Shown here: positions 13,866-22,206 of the stretch, one piece after another
How positions within the stretch are numbered: position 1 is the stretch's first letter
Layout: every line of letters begins with the position of its first letter
Source: Blautia sp.
GTDB taxonomy: Bacteria; Bacillota; Clostridia; Lachnospirales; Lachnospiraceae
DNA: 43,058 bases
Reading direction: 5' to 3'
Assembly: GCA_022764275.1 (NCBI GenBank)
Contig: JALERH010000192.1
Span: forward strand, 1-43,058
Notes under the pieces: model-generated
Told to the model about the DNA's origin: nothing
What the model saw: only the letters and a program-made list of their open reading frames with translations
The model's database searches: none
Made by a program: the position numbers and the translations under genes

Positions 13866-16283
13866 ATGAATACTTCATTATCTTGGATTAAGATGTATGT
13901 GCCGGATCTGGATGTAACGGCACAGGAATATACGGATGCCATGACATTATCCGGTACAAAGGTAGAAGGCTTTGAGAAGCTGGATGCAGACCTGGATAAG
14001 ATCATCATTGGACAGATTACGAAAATTGAAAGACACCCGGATGCGGACAAGCTGATCATCTGCCAGGTAAACCTTGGAAATGAATCTGTACAGATCGTAA
14101 CCGGCGCGCCAAACGTAAAAGAGGGAGACAAGGTTCCGGTGGTACTGGACGGAGGACGTGTGGCAGGCGGCCATGACGGCAAAAAAACTCCTGGCGGCAT
14201 CAAAATCAAAAAAGGAAAACTCCGTGGTGTGGAGTCCTGCGGTATGATGTGTTCCATCGAGGAACTGGGAAGCAGCCGTGAGATGTATCCGGAAGCACCG
14301 GAGCTGGGAATCTATATTTTCCCCGAGGATGCTGTGGTAGGAGAAAATGCCGTCAAAGCATTAGGTCTTGACGATGTGGTATTTGAGTACGAAATTACCT
14401 CCAACCGTGTGGATTGCTACGGTGTGCTTGGAATTGCCAGAGAGGCAGCAGCTACTTTTAATAAGAAGTTCTGCCCGCCGGAAGTAAAAGTGACCGGAAA
14501 TGAGGAGAAAGCTTCTGATTATATTAAGGTGACCGTAGAGGATCCGAAGCTTTGCCCGCGTTACTGTGCGAGAGTTGTGAAAAATGTAAAGATCGGTCCG
14601 TCTCCGAAATGGATGCAGCGCTGTCTGGCTTCCAATGGAATCCGTCCGATCAATAATCTGGTAGATATCACAAACTATGTGATGGAAGAATATGGACAGC
14701 CCATGCATGCGTATGACCTGGACACCATTGAAGGCCGTGAGATCGTAGTACGTCGTGCGGAGAAAGGTGAGAAATTTGTGACACTGGATGGTCAGGAACG
14801 TACCATGGATGATTCCGTTCTGATGATCTGTGACGGCAAAAAGCCGGTGGGCATTGCCGGAATCATGGGCGGAGAGAATTCTATGATCACAGACAATGTG
14901 CATACCGTTCTTTTTGAGGCTGCCTGCTTCAATGGAACCAACATCCGTCTTTCCTCCAAAAAGATCGGTCTGCGTACGGATGCTTCCGGAAAATTTGAAA
15001 AAGGCCTTGATCCGAATAACGCAGAGGCAGCTATCAACCGTGCATGCCAGCTAATGGAAGAACTGGGTGCAGGTGAAGTGGTAGGCGGAATCGTTGATGT
15101 TTGCAATGAGACGAGAGAGCCGTCCAGAGTGAAATTTGAGCCGGAGCGCATCAATGCTCTGCTTGGAACCAGCCTGACAAAAGAAGAGATGCTTGACTAC
15201 CTTGCAAGGGTAGAGCTCACCTATGACGAAGCAACAAATGAGATCGTGGCACCAACCTTCCGTCAGGACATCCACTGTATGGCAGATGTGGCAGAGGAAG
15301 TGGCAAGATTCTTTGGCTATGACAAGATTCCGACCACACTTCCTACAGGCGAGGCAACAACCGGAAAAATGCCGTTTAAGCTCCGCATCGAGAATGTGGC
15401 GAGAGATATCGCAGAGTACTGCGGCTTCTCCGAGGGCATGACCTATTCCTTTGAAAGCCCGAAGGTATTTGACAAGCTGCGTATTCCGCAGGATGATGTA
15501 CTGCGCAAGGTGATCACCATCAGCAATCCGCTGGGTGAGGATTACAGTATCATGCGTACCAGCACTTTAAACGGTATGCTGACTTCCCTGGCAACAAACT
15601 ATAACAGAAGAAACAAAGATGTCCGTCTGTATGAGATGGGTAACATTTACCTGCCAAAGGCACTTCCTCTTACCGAGCTTCCGGATGAGAGAACACAGTT
15701 TACTCTCGGAATGTACGGAAACGGTGATTTCTTTGACATGAAGGGCGTATGCGAGGAATTCTTTGAAAAGATCGGTATGAAGAAGAAAATGCAGTACGAC
15801 CCGGAAAGCGGCAAACCGTATCTGCATCCCGGCAGACAGGCGAATATGATTTATGAGGGAACGGTTGTAGGATATCTGGGAGAGGTACATCCTCTTGTGG
15901 CAGATGCCTACGGAATCGGTGACCGTGCTTATATTGCTGTGATTGATATTCTGACCGTTCTTGAGTTTGCAAGCTTTAACCATAAATTTACGGGAATTGC
16001 AAAATATCCGGCTGTGACACGTGACCTGAGCATGGTGGTTCCGAAAAACGTGCTGGCCGGTGATATTGAGGCAGTGATCGCACAGAGAGGCGGAAAGATT
16101 CTGGAAAGCTATCAGCTCTTTGACATTTACGAGGGAAGCCAGATTAAGAGCGGCTATAAGTCCATGGCTTATTCCGTTGTATTCCGTGCCCATGACAAGA
16201 CACTGGAGGAGAGCGAGATCACGGCTGCAATGAAGAAAATCTTAAACGGTCTTTCCGGCCTTGGAATCGAGTTGAGAAGCTGA
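13866..16283 (+). CDS. pheT: Phenylalanine--tRNA ligase beta subunit
   Basis: PheT is the large subunit of phenylalanyl-tRNA synthetase, needed for tRNA binding and editing (805 residues, normal). Domains in order are the N-terminal SLSWIKMYVPDL, an EMAP-like tRNA-binding domain (about 40-150), the B3/B4 editing region with ITSNRVDCYGVLGIARE, the B5 domain around 400-475, the catalytic-like core, and a C-terminal ferredoxin-like anticodon-binding domain (about 710-805, FTGIAKYPAVTRDLSMVV). A GAGGA site precedes the ATG. Its stop codon overlaps the start of the next gene by one base. Confidence 0.97.
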   Translation: MNTSLSWIKMYVPDLDVTAQEYTDAMTLSGTKVEGFEKLDADLDKIIIGQITKIERHPDADKLIICQVNLGNESVQIVTGAPNVKEGDKVPVVLDGGRVAGGHDGKKTPGGIKIKKGKLRGVESCGMMCSIEELGSSREMYPEAPELGIYIFPEDAVVGENAVKALGLDDVVFEYEITSNRVDCYGVLGIAREAAATFNKKFCPPEVKVTGNEEKASDYIKVTVEDPKLCPRYCARVVKNVKIGPSPKWMQRCLASNGIRPINNLVDITNYVMEEYGQPMHAYDLDTIEGREIVVRRAEKGEKFVTLDGQERTMDDSVLMICDGKKPVGIAGIMGGENSMITDNVHTVLFEAACFNGTNIRLSSKKIGLRTDASGKFEKGLDPNNAEAAINRACQLMEELGAGEVVGGIVDVCNETREPSRVKFEPERINALLGTSLTKEEMLDYLARVELTYDEATNEIVAPTFRQDIHCMADVAEEVARFFGYDKIPTTLPTGEATTGKMPFKLRIENVARDIAEYCGFSEGMTYSFESPKVFDKLRIPQDDVLRKVITISNPLGEDYSIMRTSTLNGMLTSLATNYNRRNKDVRLYEMGNIYLPKALPLTELPDERTQFTLGMYGNGDFFDMKGVCEEFFEKIGMKKKMQYDPESGKPYLHPGRQANMIYEGTVVGYLGEVHPLVADAYGIGDRAYIAVIDILTVLEFASFNHKFTGIAKYPAVTRDLSMVVPKNVLAGDIEAVIAQRGGKILESYQLFDIYEGSQIKSGYKSMAYSVVFRAHDKTLEESEITAAMKKILNGLSGLGIELRS

Positions 16284-16891
16284 TGCTGTTGTATGTGCTG
16301 AGACATGGCGTAACAGAATGGAACCGTATGAGAAAAGTGCAGGGTTCCGTGGATATTCCTCTGGCTCCCGAAGGAGAGGAGCTTGCAAAACGTACCGGAG
16401 AAGCTTTGAAAAATGTACATTTTGACCTCTGTTTTACAAGTCCCCTTACCCGTGCCAGACAGACTGCAGAGTATGTCCTGGCCGGGAGGGATATCCCGGT
16501 GATCCCCGATAAACGGATCCAGGAAATTGATTTCGGGGAATTGGAGGGCGCCGTCTTCAAGGATGAGAAAGGCAATATCGTGACACCGGAAATGGGCGTT
16601 TTCTTTAATGATCCGGTTCATTTCAAACGTCCGGAAGGCGGGGAAAACATTCAGGATATCCTGACGAGAACACGGGATTTCTGGGTGGAAAAGACAACCG
16701 ATCCGGCACTTGCGGACAAGACGGTTCTGGTTTCCTCTCATGGCTGTGCCGTGCGTGCTTTGCTGCAGAATGTTTATCAGGATCCGGAGCATTTCTGGCA
16801 TGGATGCGTACCGCCAAACTGCAGTATCAACCTGGTTGAAGTGGCAGATGGAAAAGCACGTTTCCTGGAAGAGGATAAGGTTTACGCATAA
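16283..16891 (+). CDS. Histidine phosphatase family protein
   Basis: This 202-residue protein belongs to the phosphoglycerate mutase-like histidine phosphatase superfamily. The phosphate-accepting His8 lies in LRHGVTEWN; Arg58-type residues in TSPLTRARQTAEY, Glu in EIDFGELEG and the second His in VSSHGCAVRALL complete the catalytic set. The substrate cannot be told from sequence; alpha-ribazole phosphatase, phosphoglycerate mutase and general sugar phosphatases share this pattern. The ATG overlaps the pheT stop (TGATG), so it is translated by coupling and is the last gene of the phe operon. Confidence 0.85.
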   Translation: MLLYVLRHGVTEWNRMRKVQGSVDIPLAPEGEELAKRTGEALKNVHFDLCFTSPLTRARQTAEYVLAGRDIPVIPDKRIQEIDFGELEGAVFKDEKGNIVTPEMGVFFNDPVHFKRPEGGENIQDILTRTRDFWVEKTTDPALADKTVLVSSHGCAVRALLQNVYQDPEHFWHGCVPPNCSINLVEVADGKARFLEEDKVYA

Positions 16892-16926
16892 GAAAAAATA
16901 CGGAAGAATCTATATCATGAGAAAGA

Positions 16927-16977
16927 AAATGGCTGCCGCTTTGACGATTTAAAAATCGCCTGGTGGAAGCCATTTTT
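16927..16977 (+). terminator. Terminator of the pheST operon
   Basis: AAATGGCT (16927-16934) pairs with AGCCATTT (16968-16975), an inner CGATT/AATCG stem is nested, and T residues follow. Confidence 0.7.
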
Positions 16978-17020
16978 CTGTATCAGGAAATAGAGGTTAC
17001 ATGCAAAAAAATTAAATATG

Positions 17021-17029
17021 ATATAATTT
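17021..17029 (+). promoter_or_regulatory. Extended -10 promoter of the ZorAB-like operon
   Basis: TGATATAAT contains a perfect TATAAT at 17024-17029 with an upstream TG. No clear -35 is present. The leader would be about 95 bases. Confidence 0.6.
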
Positions 17030-17129
17030 AGGAACATTCGGAACTTGTCCTTGGGAAAATATTATGATATTATGATAAAAAACGTAGAATTATCTATAAA
17101 TTTACAAAAATACAAAGGGGAGGCAAACA

Positions 17130-18758
17130 ATGGGAAAAAAGATTACAAATTCAGTGTTGTTTGTTGCAGTTCTGGCAGCGGCAGCGGCGATTACCCTGTA
17201 TGTGGGCAGGGGGGATATCGGAACGACAGTCTACAATTTTGTGTTCCTGGCGATTATGGCCGTTATTTATATTGCCGCACTGTTCTGTGGAATGTTCCGC
17301 ATGAATAATCTTGGAACTGCTTTTAATCGTGCAGTGGAAGAACTCACCGCACTATTCAAGGTTCCGGGAAAGACAGATCCGAAAAACCTGTCTTATCTGC
17401 AGGAACTGTTTGATGACCGGTATCTGGATAAAAAGATGGACAATTTTGCTGACAGCATCCACAACAGCAAAGAAGGCATCGGAGATATCGATGAGTTTAT
17501 CAATGAGGAGGAAATCGACATCCATATCCACAAGAGACTGCTGGAAATGGTGCCGGATATTTTTACCAGCCTCGGGATTCTCGGTACGTTTGTCGGTCTG
17601 GTATTGGGACTTAAGAATTTTCAGCCTACAGATTATGCATCCATGACAACCTCTGTGGCTTCTCTGGTAGAAGGTATTAAGGTGGCATTTCTTACCTCCA
17701 TTTATGGTATTTCGTTCTCCATTATCTATACCATTGGCATGAAGAGTGAGTATTCCTATATGACGGAAAGCCTGCAGGGGTTCCTGGAAAAATTCCATGC
17801 TTATGTCATGCCTACAGCGGAAAATGAATCCAGAAATCTTCTTCTGGCAAGCCAGAAGCTGCAGACCAGTGCCATGAATCAGATGGCAGAGCAGTTTTCC
17901 GTTCAGATGGCAGACAGCTTTGAAAAGGTGATCACGCCGACCTTCCAGAAGATGAATGACTCTCTGGATATGCTGGTGGCATCGGTTACCAGATGTCAGG
18001 AGGATGCCATCCGGGATATTTCCAATGAATTTTTAAAGCAGATGAACAACTCTTTCCATCTGCAGTTTAACGATTTTAATGAGGCACTTGAGCAGCTGAA
18101 AAAGGCACAGAAGGAAAATACCGCTTATACTTCTGCCATGTATCAGACTATGAGCCAGCAGCTTTCAGAGGCTTATGTAAAGCAGGATAAGGCCATGAAG
18201 GATATGGTAAAGGAAATGGGAGGTATGCAGAACCGGTACATGTCCACTGCAAATCGAGTGCTTTCCGAAAATCAGGAAATCCAGAAGATGCAGCAGCAGG
18301 ATTACCAGCATGTGGTGGATTATCTGAGGGAAGCAGAAAAATCCGCGGCGAAATTCTGGGTAGCCTGCAACCAGGCAATGCAGAAATATGTGGAGACGGC
18401 TGCACAGTCCATGGAAAAAACAGCAGGTACAAGCCAGTTGAGTTCCGAACTGATACAGGCAAACAAACAGGTTGTAGAGGATTTTGGGGCAAAGCTTCAG
18501 GAATTTTCACAGTATCAGCGGCTTTCCTATAAGACAATGGAGCAGGTGAGAAGGCTTCTTACGGAAATTTCAGCGGCCAATACGAAGGATGTTTATCTGA
18601 CCGGTACATATGGAACCCAAAAGCAGTCTATGGAGAAACTGGAACAGCTTCTCACTCAGCAGGCTGCAGACCAGCAGGCCCTTCTGAAAGAAATTTCCCA
18701 GAATATGAAGGAGCTTTCCAAAGCGGCGCAGAAAGGAAAATTCAGTTTGTTCAAATAG
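17130..18758 (+). CDS. MotA/ExbB-type channel protein with long cytoplasmic tail (ZorA-like)
   Basis: This 542-residue membrane protein has the architecture of ZorA and other MotA/TolQ/ExbB relatives: a proton or sodium channel ring that rotates or tenses around a MotB-like partner. Hydrophobic segments are at about 7-24, 33-56, 144-163 and 185-204. The third holds the family signature SLGILGTFVGLVLGL and the fourth VAFLTSIYGISFSIIY. From about residue 205 to the end a 330-residue Gln/Met/Lys-rich helical tail extends into the cytoplasm, much longer than in MotA. GGGGAGG precedes the ATG. The OmpA-domain partner gene follows after 12 bases. No flagellar, Tol or Ton genes are near. Confidence 0.82.
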   Translation: MGKKITNSVLFVAVLAAAAAITLYVGRGDIGTTVYNFVFLAIMAVIYIAALFCGMFRMNNLGTAFNRAVEELTALFKVPGKTDPKNLSYLQELFDDRYLDKKMDNFADSIHNSKEGIGDIDEFINEEEIDIHIHKRLLEMVPDIFTSLGILGTFVGLVLGLKNFQPTDYASMTTSVASLVEGIKVAFLTSIYGISFSIIYTIGMKSEYSYMTESLQGFLEKFHAYVMPTAENESRNLLLASQKLQTSAMNQMAEQFSVQMADSFEKVITPTFQKMNDSLDMLVASVTRCQEDAIRDISNEFLKQMNNSFHLQFNDFNEALEQLKKAQKENTAYTSAMYQTMSQQLSEAYVKQDKAMKDMVKEMGGMQNRYMSTANRVLSENQEIQKMQQQDYQHVVDYLREAEKSAAKFWVACNQAMQKYVETAAQSMEKTAGTSQLSSELIQANKQVVEDFGAKLQEFSQYQRLSYKTMEQVRRLLTEISAANTKDVYLTGTYGTQKQSMEKLEQLLTQQAADQQALLKEISQNMKELSKAAQKGKFSLFK

Positions 18759-18770
18759 AAGGAGAGACAC

Positions 18771-19721
18771 ATGCGTAAAAGGAAAAAATCAGAGGACAGT
18801 GGATTTAACGTATGGCGTTCCTATTCCGATATGATGGCGGGAGTTCTGCTTCTTTTCGTACTGATCATGTGTGTGACACTTTTCCAGGCCCAGAAGAGCT
18901 ATGACGAGAGTATCAAAGAGCGGGACGAGAAGCTGGAGCTTCAGGCAGAGTATACCGCCGAGATTCTGGCCCAGCAGAATGCGCTGGATGAAAAAGAGGG
19001 ACAGATAAAAACGCAGGATGAAAAACTGGCCGCACTGGCTCAGCAGCTTGCTGAGCAGGCTGCAAAGCTCAAGGAGCAGGAAGCTGTACTAAGCCAGCAG
19101 CAGACAGAGCTGGATGAAAAGACCACTCTTTTAAGCACGCAGCAGCAGAAAATCGATAACATCATCGGTGTGAAGGCTGAAGTAGTGGAATCCCTGAAAC
19201 AGGAATTTAAAAATAATAACGTAAATGTGGATATTGATTCTCAGACAGGTGCGCTGATCCTGGATGCAAATGTCATGTTTGATTATGATGAGGCAGAGCT
19301 GACAGAGGAAGGAGAGCAGGCGCTTCGGAGTGTACTTCCTATTTACTGCAAGGTGCTTCTGCAGGAAAATTACAAGCCTTATCTGGCAGAAATCATCATC
19401 GACGGATATACGGACACGGACGGGGACTATGCATACAATCTGGAGCTGTCCCAGAGACGTTCTCTGGCAGTGGCACAGTATCTTCTGGATATCCAGTGGG
19501 AATTTTTGAGTGACAAGGAGTCTCTGGACCTGCAGGATTATCTGACTGTAAACGGACATTCCATGGCAAATCCTATCCTGGATGCCAACGGAAATGTGGA
19601 TAAAGATGCTTCCAGACGTGTGGAAGTTAAATTCCGTCTGAAGGACGATGAGATGATCGAGGAACTGAGCAAGATCATGGCGGAGTCGGATGCGGCAGAT
19701 ACAGCAGACACGGAAGGATAA
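18771..19721 (+). CDS. MotB/OmpA-domain stator protein (ZorB-like)
   Basis: This is the peptidoglycan-anchoring partner of the preceding channel protein (316 residues). A short basic cytoplasmic end is followed by RSYSDMMAGVLLLFVLIMCV, where Asp20 sits at the position of the ion-carrying Asp in MotB and ZorB. After the single membrane helix (21-40) comes a coiled coil (about 42-140), then an OmpA-like domain (about 155-290) with DANVMFDYDEAELTEEG, DGYTDTDGDYAYNLELSQRRS and DASRRVEVKF. The C-terminus is acidic. The ribosome site is AAGGAGAG. The operon ends with a strong terminator and contains only these two genes. Confidence 0.83.
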   Translation: MRKRKKSEDSGFNVWRSYSDMMAGVLLLFVLIMCVTLFQAQKSYDESIKERDEKLELQAEYTAEILAQQNALDEKEGQIKTQDEKLAALAQQLAEQAAKLKEQEAVLSQQQTELDEKTTLLSTQQQKIDNIIGVKAEVVESLKQEFKNNNVNVDIDSQTGALILDANVMFDYDEAELTEEGEQALRSVLPIYCKVLLQENYKPYLAEIIIDGYTDTDGDYAYNLELSQRRSLAVAQYLLDIQWEFLSDKESLDLQDYLTVNGHSMANPILDANGNVDKDASRRVEVKFRLKDDEMIEELSKIMAESDAADTADTEG

Positions 19722-19731
19722 TGGTTCTTGG

Positions 19732-19780
19732 CAGGGAGAGATGTAACTCGTATGAGTCGCATCTCTCCCTGAATTTTTTT
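19732..19780 (+). terminator. Terminator of the ZorAB-like operon
   Basis: CAGGGAGAGATG (19732-19743) pairs perfectly with CATCTCTCCCTG (19760-19771), with a small ACTC/GAGT inner stem, followed by seven T residues. The convergent MATE gene ends just beyond it. Confidence 0.9.
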
Positions 19781-19805
19781 AGAAAAAGATGATTAACAAT
19801 ACATA

Positions 19806-21176
19806 TTACCCCAACCTCGCAAGCGCCTCTTCGGAGACGATTTTTTTTCGCACACACAAAAAGATGATTCCGGCAGTTGCCGCGGCGGTGATGTCGGAGA
19901 TCGGTTCTGCGTAATAAATCCCCATAACTCCAAAGAATTCTGGCAGGATCAGCGCCAATGGAATCAGCAGGATGACCTTACGGAGCAGGGCGATAAACAG
20001 GGATATCTTTGCCTGTCCCAGACCCATAAATGTAGTCTGGCATCCCATCTGAATACCGAAGATCCAGATGCCTGCCATGAAAATGGGCATTACCTTTCCT
20101 ACCAGAGAAATGAGCTCCTTATCAGACGTGAAGATTCCGGCAAAGACAGTGGGAAAGTTCACGGTCAGCAGGCAGCAGATAGAAGCCACTGCAAACGTAA
20201 AACCGATGGTAAGACGATAGGTCTGTTTAACACGATCGAATTTTCCGGCACCGAAATTGTAGCTGATGATTGGCTGAATTCCCTGCGTAAAGCCCTGGAT
20301 AGGAATGACGACCAGCTGCATGACACTTTGCAGAATGGTCATGGAACCCACATACAGATCTCCTCCATAGGTGGAAAGCCCACGATTCAGCACGATATTG
20401 ATGGCGCTCTCTGTAGCCTGCATGATAAAGGGAGAAATGCCCAGCGCCATGACACTTCCGATGATACGGAAATCAGGACGGAGATTTTTGCTGCGGATCC
20501 GGATAGCGGATTTCTTTGAAAGAAGAAAGTGTACCACCCACACAGAACTGACTGCCTGAGAGAGAATGGTAGCAAGCGCGGCACCCCGGACATCCAGATG
20601 AAAAACAAAAATAAACAGCGGATCCAGTACAATGTTGATAACAGCTCCGATGAGAACGGAAAGCATGGCAATCTTCGCCTGTCCCTGGGAGGAGATAAAC
20701 ATATTCAGGCCAAGAGCAAGCTGTACGAAAACTGTACCAATGAGATAGATAGTAATATAATTTTCCGCATAGACGATCGTCTGGTCACTTGCGCCAAACA
20801 TATAAAGAAGCGGACGCTTGAAAATCAGAAACAGGATGGTCAGTGAGAAGGAAAATACAAGAAGGACACTGAAGCCGTTGCCAAGAATCTTTTCTGCCCG
20901 ATCTTTGTCGCCTTTACCAAGGGCAATGGCAGCAAGAGGTGCGCCTCCTGCACCGATGAAAGCACTGAAAGCAGAGATCAGCATCAGAATGGGAAAGGAT
21001 AATCCCACACCTGTAAGGGCAATGGGTCCGATATCCGGAATATGACCGATATACATACGGTCTACGATGTTGTAAAGTACATTGATAAGCTGTGCGATGA
21101 CGGATGGAATAGCCAGGCTGACCATAAGCTTTGGAAGCGGCATGGTTCCAAGCTTTTCATCTTTTGATTGTTCCAT
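19806..21176 (-). CDS. MATE family efflux transporter
   Basis: This 456-residue integral membrane protein belongs to the multidrug and toxin extrusion family, which exports cationic compounds using a Na+ or H+ gradient. About twelve hydrophobic segments span the length. Family features are SLAIPSVIAQLINVLYNIVDRMYIG at the start, ALTGVGLSFPI, and in the second half IQGFTQGIQPIISYNFGAG. The start MEQSKDEKLG is chosen because GAGGA lies 8 bases upstream; 16 codons further upstream are open but lack a site. The gene is transcribed toward the ZorAB-like operon. The substrate is unknown. Confidence 0.92.
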   Translation of the reverse strand: MEQSKDEKLGTMPLPKLMVSLAIPSVIAQLINVLYNIVDRMYIGHIPDIGPIALTGVGLSFPILMLISAFSAFIGAGGAPLAAIALGKGDKDRAEKILGNGFSVLLVFSFSLTILFLIFKRPLLYMFGASDQTIVYAENYITIYLIGTVFVQLALGLNMFISSQGQAKIAMLSVLIGAVINIVLDPLFIFVFHLDVRGAALATILSQAVSSVWVVHFLLSKKSAIRIRSKNLRPDFRIIGSVMALGISPFIMQATESAINIVLNRGLSTYGGDLYVGSMTILQSVMQLVVIPIQGFTQGIQPIISYNFGAGKFDRVKQTYRLTIGFTFAVASICCLLTVNFPTVFAGIFTSDKELISLVGKVMPIFMAGIWIFGIQMGCQTTFMGLGQAKISLFIALLRKVILLIPLALILPEFFGVMGIYYAEPISDITAAATAGIIFLCVRKKIVSEEALARLG

Positions 21177-21212
21177 AATAATTCCTCGATTCTTTATTTG
21201 ATTGCATTGTTT

Positions 21213-21241
21213 ATTATAGAACAATAATATAGTGATAGCAA
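21213..21241 (-). promoter_or_regulatory. Promoter of the MATE gene
   Basis: On the minus strand TTGCTA, a 17-base spacer and a perfect TATAAT, about 40 bases before the start codon. Confidence 0.65.
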
Positions 21242-21247
21242 GAGAAT

Positions 21248-21284
21248 TGATAAAATAAGCCGCCGGTCAAGGGTACCGGCGGCT
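21248..21284 (-). terminator. Terminator of thiT
   Basis: AGCCGCCGGT pairs with ACCGGCGGCT over 10 positions around a 7-base loop; on the minus strand TTATTTTAT follows. Confidence 0.75.
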
Positions 21285-21319
21285 GTAAAGGGCTTTGGCT
21301 TAAAACATATCGTATGATT

Positions 21320-21991
21320 CTATTTTGCAGTTACTGTCTTTTTAATCTGGTTCAGGCCTTGTGCGACAGCCGGGATGGAAATAACCACCAGTGTCAGAAC
21401 GCCTTCCAGAAGGATGTAGCTGTAGTTGTAGATGATGGGATACAAAGCAGCAAGGGACTGCGGGAAATTCTCAGGCATGTAATCCATCCAGTAAAGGTAG
21501 CCGCCCAGAGAATGGAAGACGCCTCTGGCAATGATTGCTGCCAGATAGGCTTTCTGCAGTCCGTATTTCTTTGATTTGGAAAAGAAACCGGCCACGCCCA
21601 TCGCACCGAATGCCAGAATGTAATCGCAGCATACCTGGAAAAAGGACAGTACATATGGCTCCTGTAAAAACTGGAAGATACCGTACACAAGTCCGGTAAG
21701 AATCCCGACTTTGGCACCGTACCAGTATCCGATCAGGACGATAAAAAGCATGCTGAATAAAGTAACAGAACCGCCGAACGGCAGTTTGAAAAGTTTGATA
21801 TAAGAAGTTATGTAGGCAAGTGCCAGTGCAGCTGCACAGGTCACAAGCTGCTGAGTGGTGAGCTTTTTGCCGCCCCCATTTTTGCTTAAAAGAACTGCAA
21901 CAATGGCCGCGAGAGCGATTACCGCGATCACGGAAATCACATAGCCTGCAGTGGTGAGACCGCCGTCAGCGGTCACGAGTAAATTCATCAT
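21320..21991 (-). CDS. thiT: Thiamine ECF transporter S component ThiT
   Basis: ThiT is the substrate-binding membrane subunit for thiamine in an energy-coupling factor transporter (223 residues). It would share an EcfT/EcfA module encoded elsewhere. Six hydrophobic segments are visible, with GGSVTLFSMLFIVLIGYWYGAKVGILTGLVYG and YILAFGAMGVAGF typical of the family; FHSLGGYLYWMDYMPE includes the aromatic residues that line the thiamine site. The N-terminus has one extra hydrophobic stretch (15-36) before the usual beginning. The start ATG lies 8 bases from AAGGAGG. The TPP riboswitch directly upstream supports the substrate. Confidence 0.93.
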   Translation of the reverse strand: MMNLLVTADGGLTTAGYVISVIAVIALAAIVAVLLSKNGGGKKLTTQQLVTCAAALALAYITSYIKLFKLPFGGSVTLFSMLFIVLIGYWYGAKVGILTGLVYGIFQFLQEPYVLSFFQVCCDYILAFGAMGVAGFFSKSKKYGLQKAYLAAIIARGVFHSLGGYLYWMDYMPENFPQSLAALYPIIYNYSYILLEGVLTLVVISIPAVAQGLNQIKKTVTAK

Positions 21992-22002
21992 TTCATTTTC
22001 CT

Positions 22003-22090
22003 CCTTACGTTGGCATTATCCAAATCAAGTTAAAAGGTCGAAGCCCTTGCTTCCTCTCAGCCTGCGTATGCAAGCTCCCTTGGTCCAGTG
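22003..22090 (-). promoter_or_regulatory. TPP riboswitch controlling thiT
   Basis: On the minus strand the conserved thi-box elements occur in order: GGGAGC, AGGCTGAGAGG, and the CTTGATTTGGATAATGCC, CAACG segment. The 3' arm runs straight into AAGGAGG, the thiT ribosome site, so binding of thiamine pyrophosphate probably hides the ribosome site rather than forming a terminator; no T-run hairpin is seen between the aptamer and the start. Confidence 0.93.
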
Positions 22091-22094
22091 CATT

Positions 22095-22123
22095 AGTATA
22101 GCACAGCATGGTATTAAGAGCAA
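22095..22123 (-). promoter_or_regulatory. Promoter of thiT
   Basis: On the minus strand TTGCTC, a 17-base spacer and TATACT, ending a few bases before the TPP aptamer. Confidence 0.6.
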
Positions 22124-22126
22124 GAG

Positions 22127-22171
22127 AAAACTGCAGTAGAAAACACAAATGTGTATCCGGACTGCAGTTTT
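22127..22171 (-). terminator. Terminator of the nucleoside ABC operon
   Basis: AAAACTGCAGT (22127-22137) pairs perfectly with ACTGCAGTTTT (22161-22171), with a nested ACACA/TGTGT stem. On the minus strand TTTTCTCTT follows. It insulates thiT from the upstream operon; the T-run on the other strand makes it possibly bidirectional. Confidence 0.7.
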
Positions 22172-22206
22172 TTTGCACTGATATGTAAAGATTTCTTAAA
22201 TCAGAA

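Noticed and set aside
16283-16891. Naming the histidine phosphatase as a phosphoglycerate mutase or CobC
   Set aside because: The catalytic residues are shared by the whole superfamily and no cobalamin or glycolysis gene is next to it.
16918-16952. An 11-codon frame (MRKKMAAALTI) running into the pheST terminator
   Set aside because: It follows the last gene of the operon with a poorly spaced GGAAG; overlap with a terminator without a downstream co-directed target makes a leader peptide unlikely.
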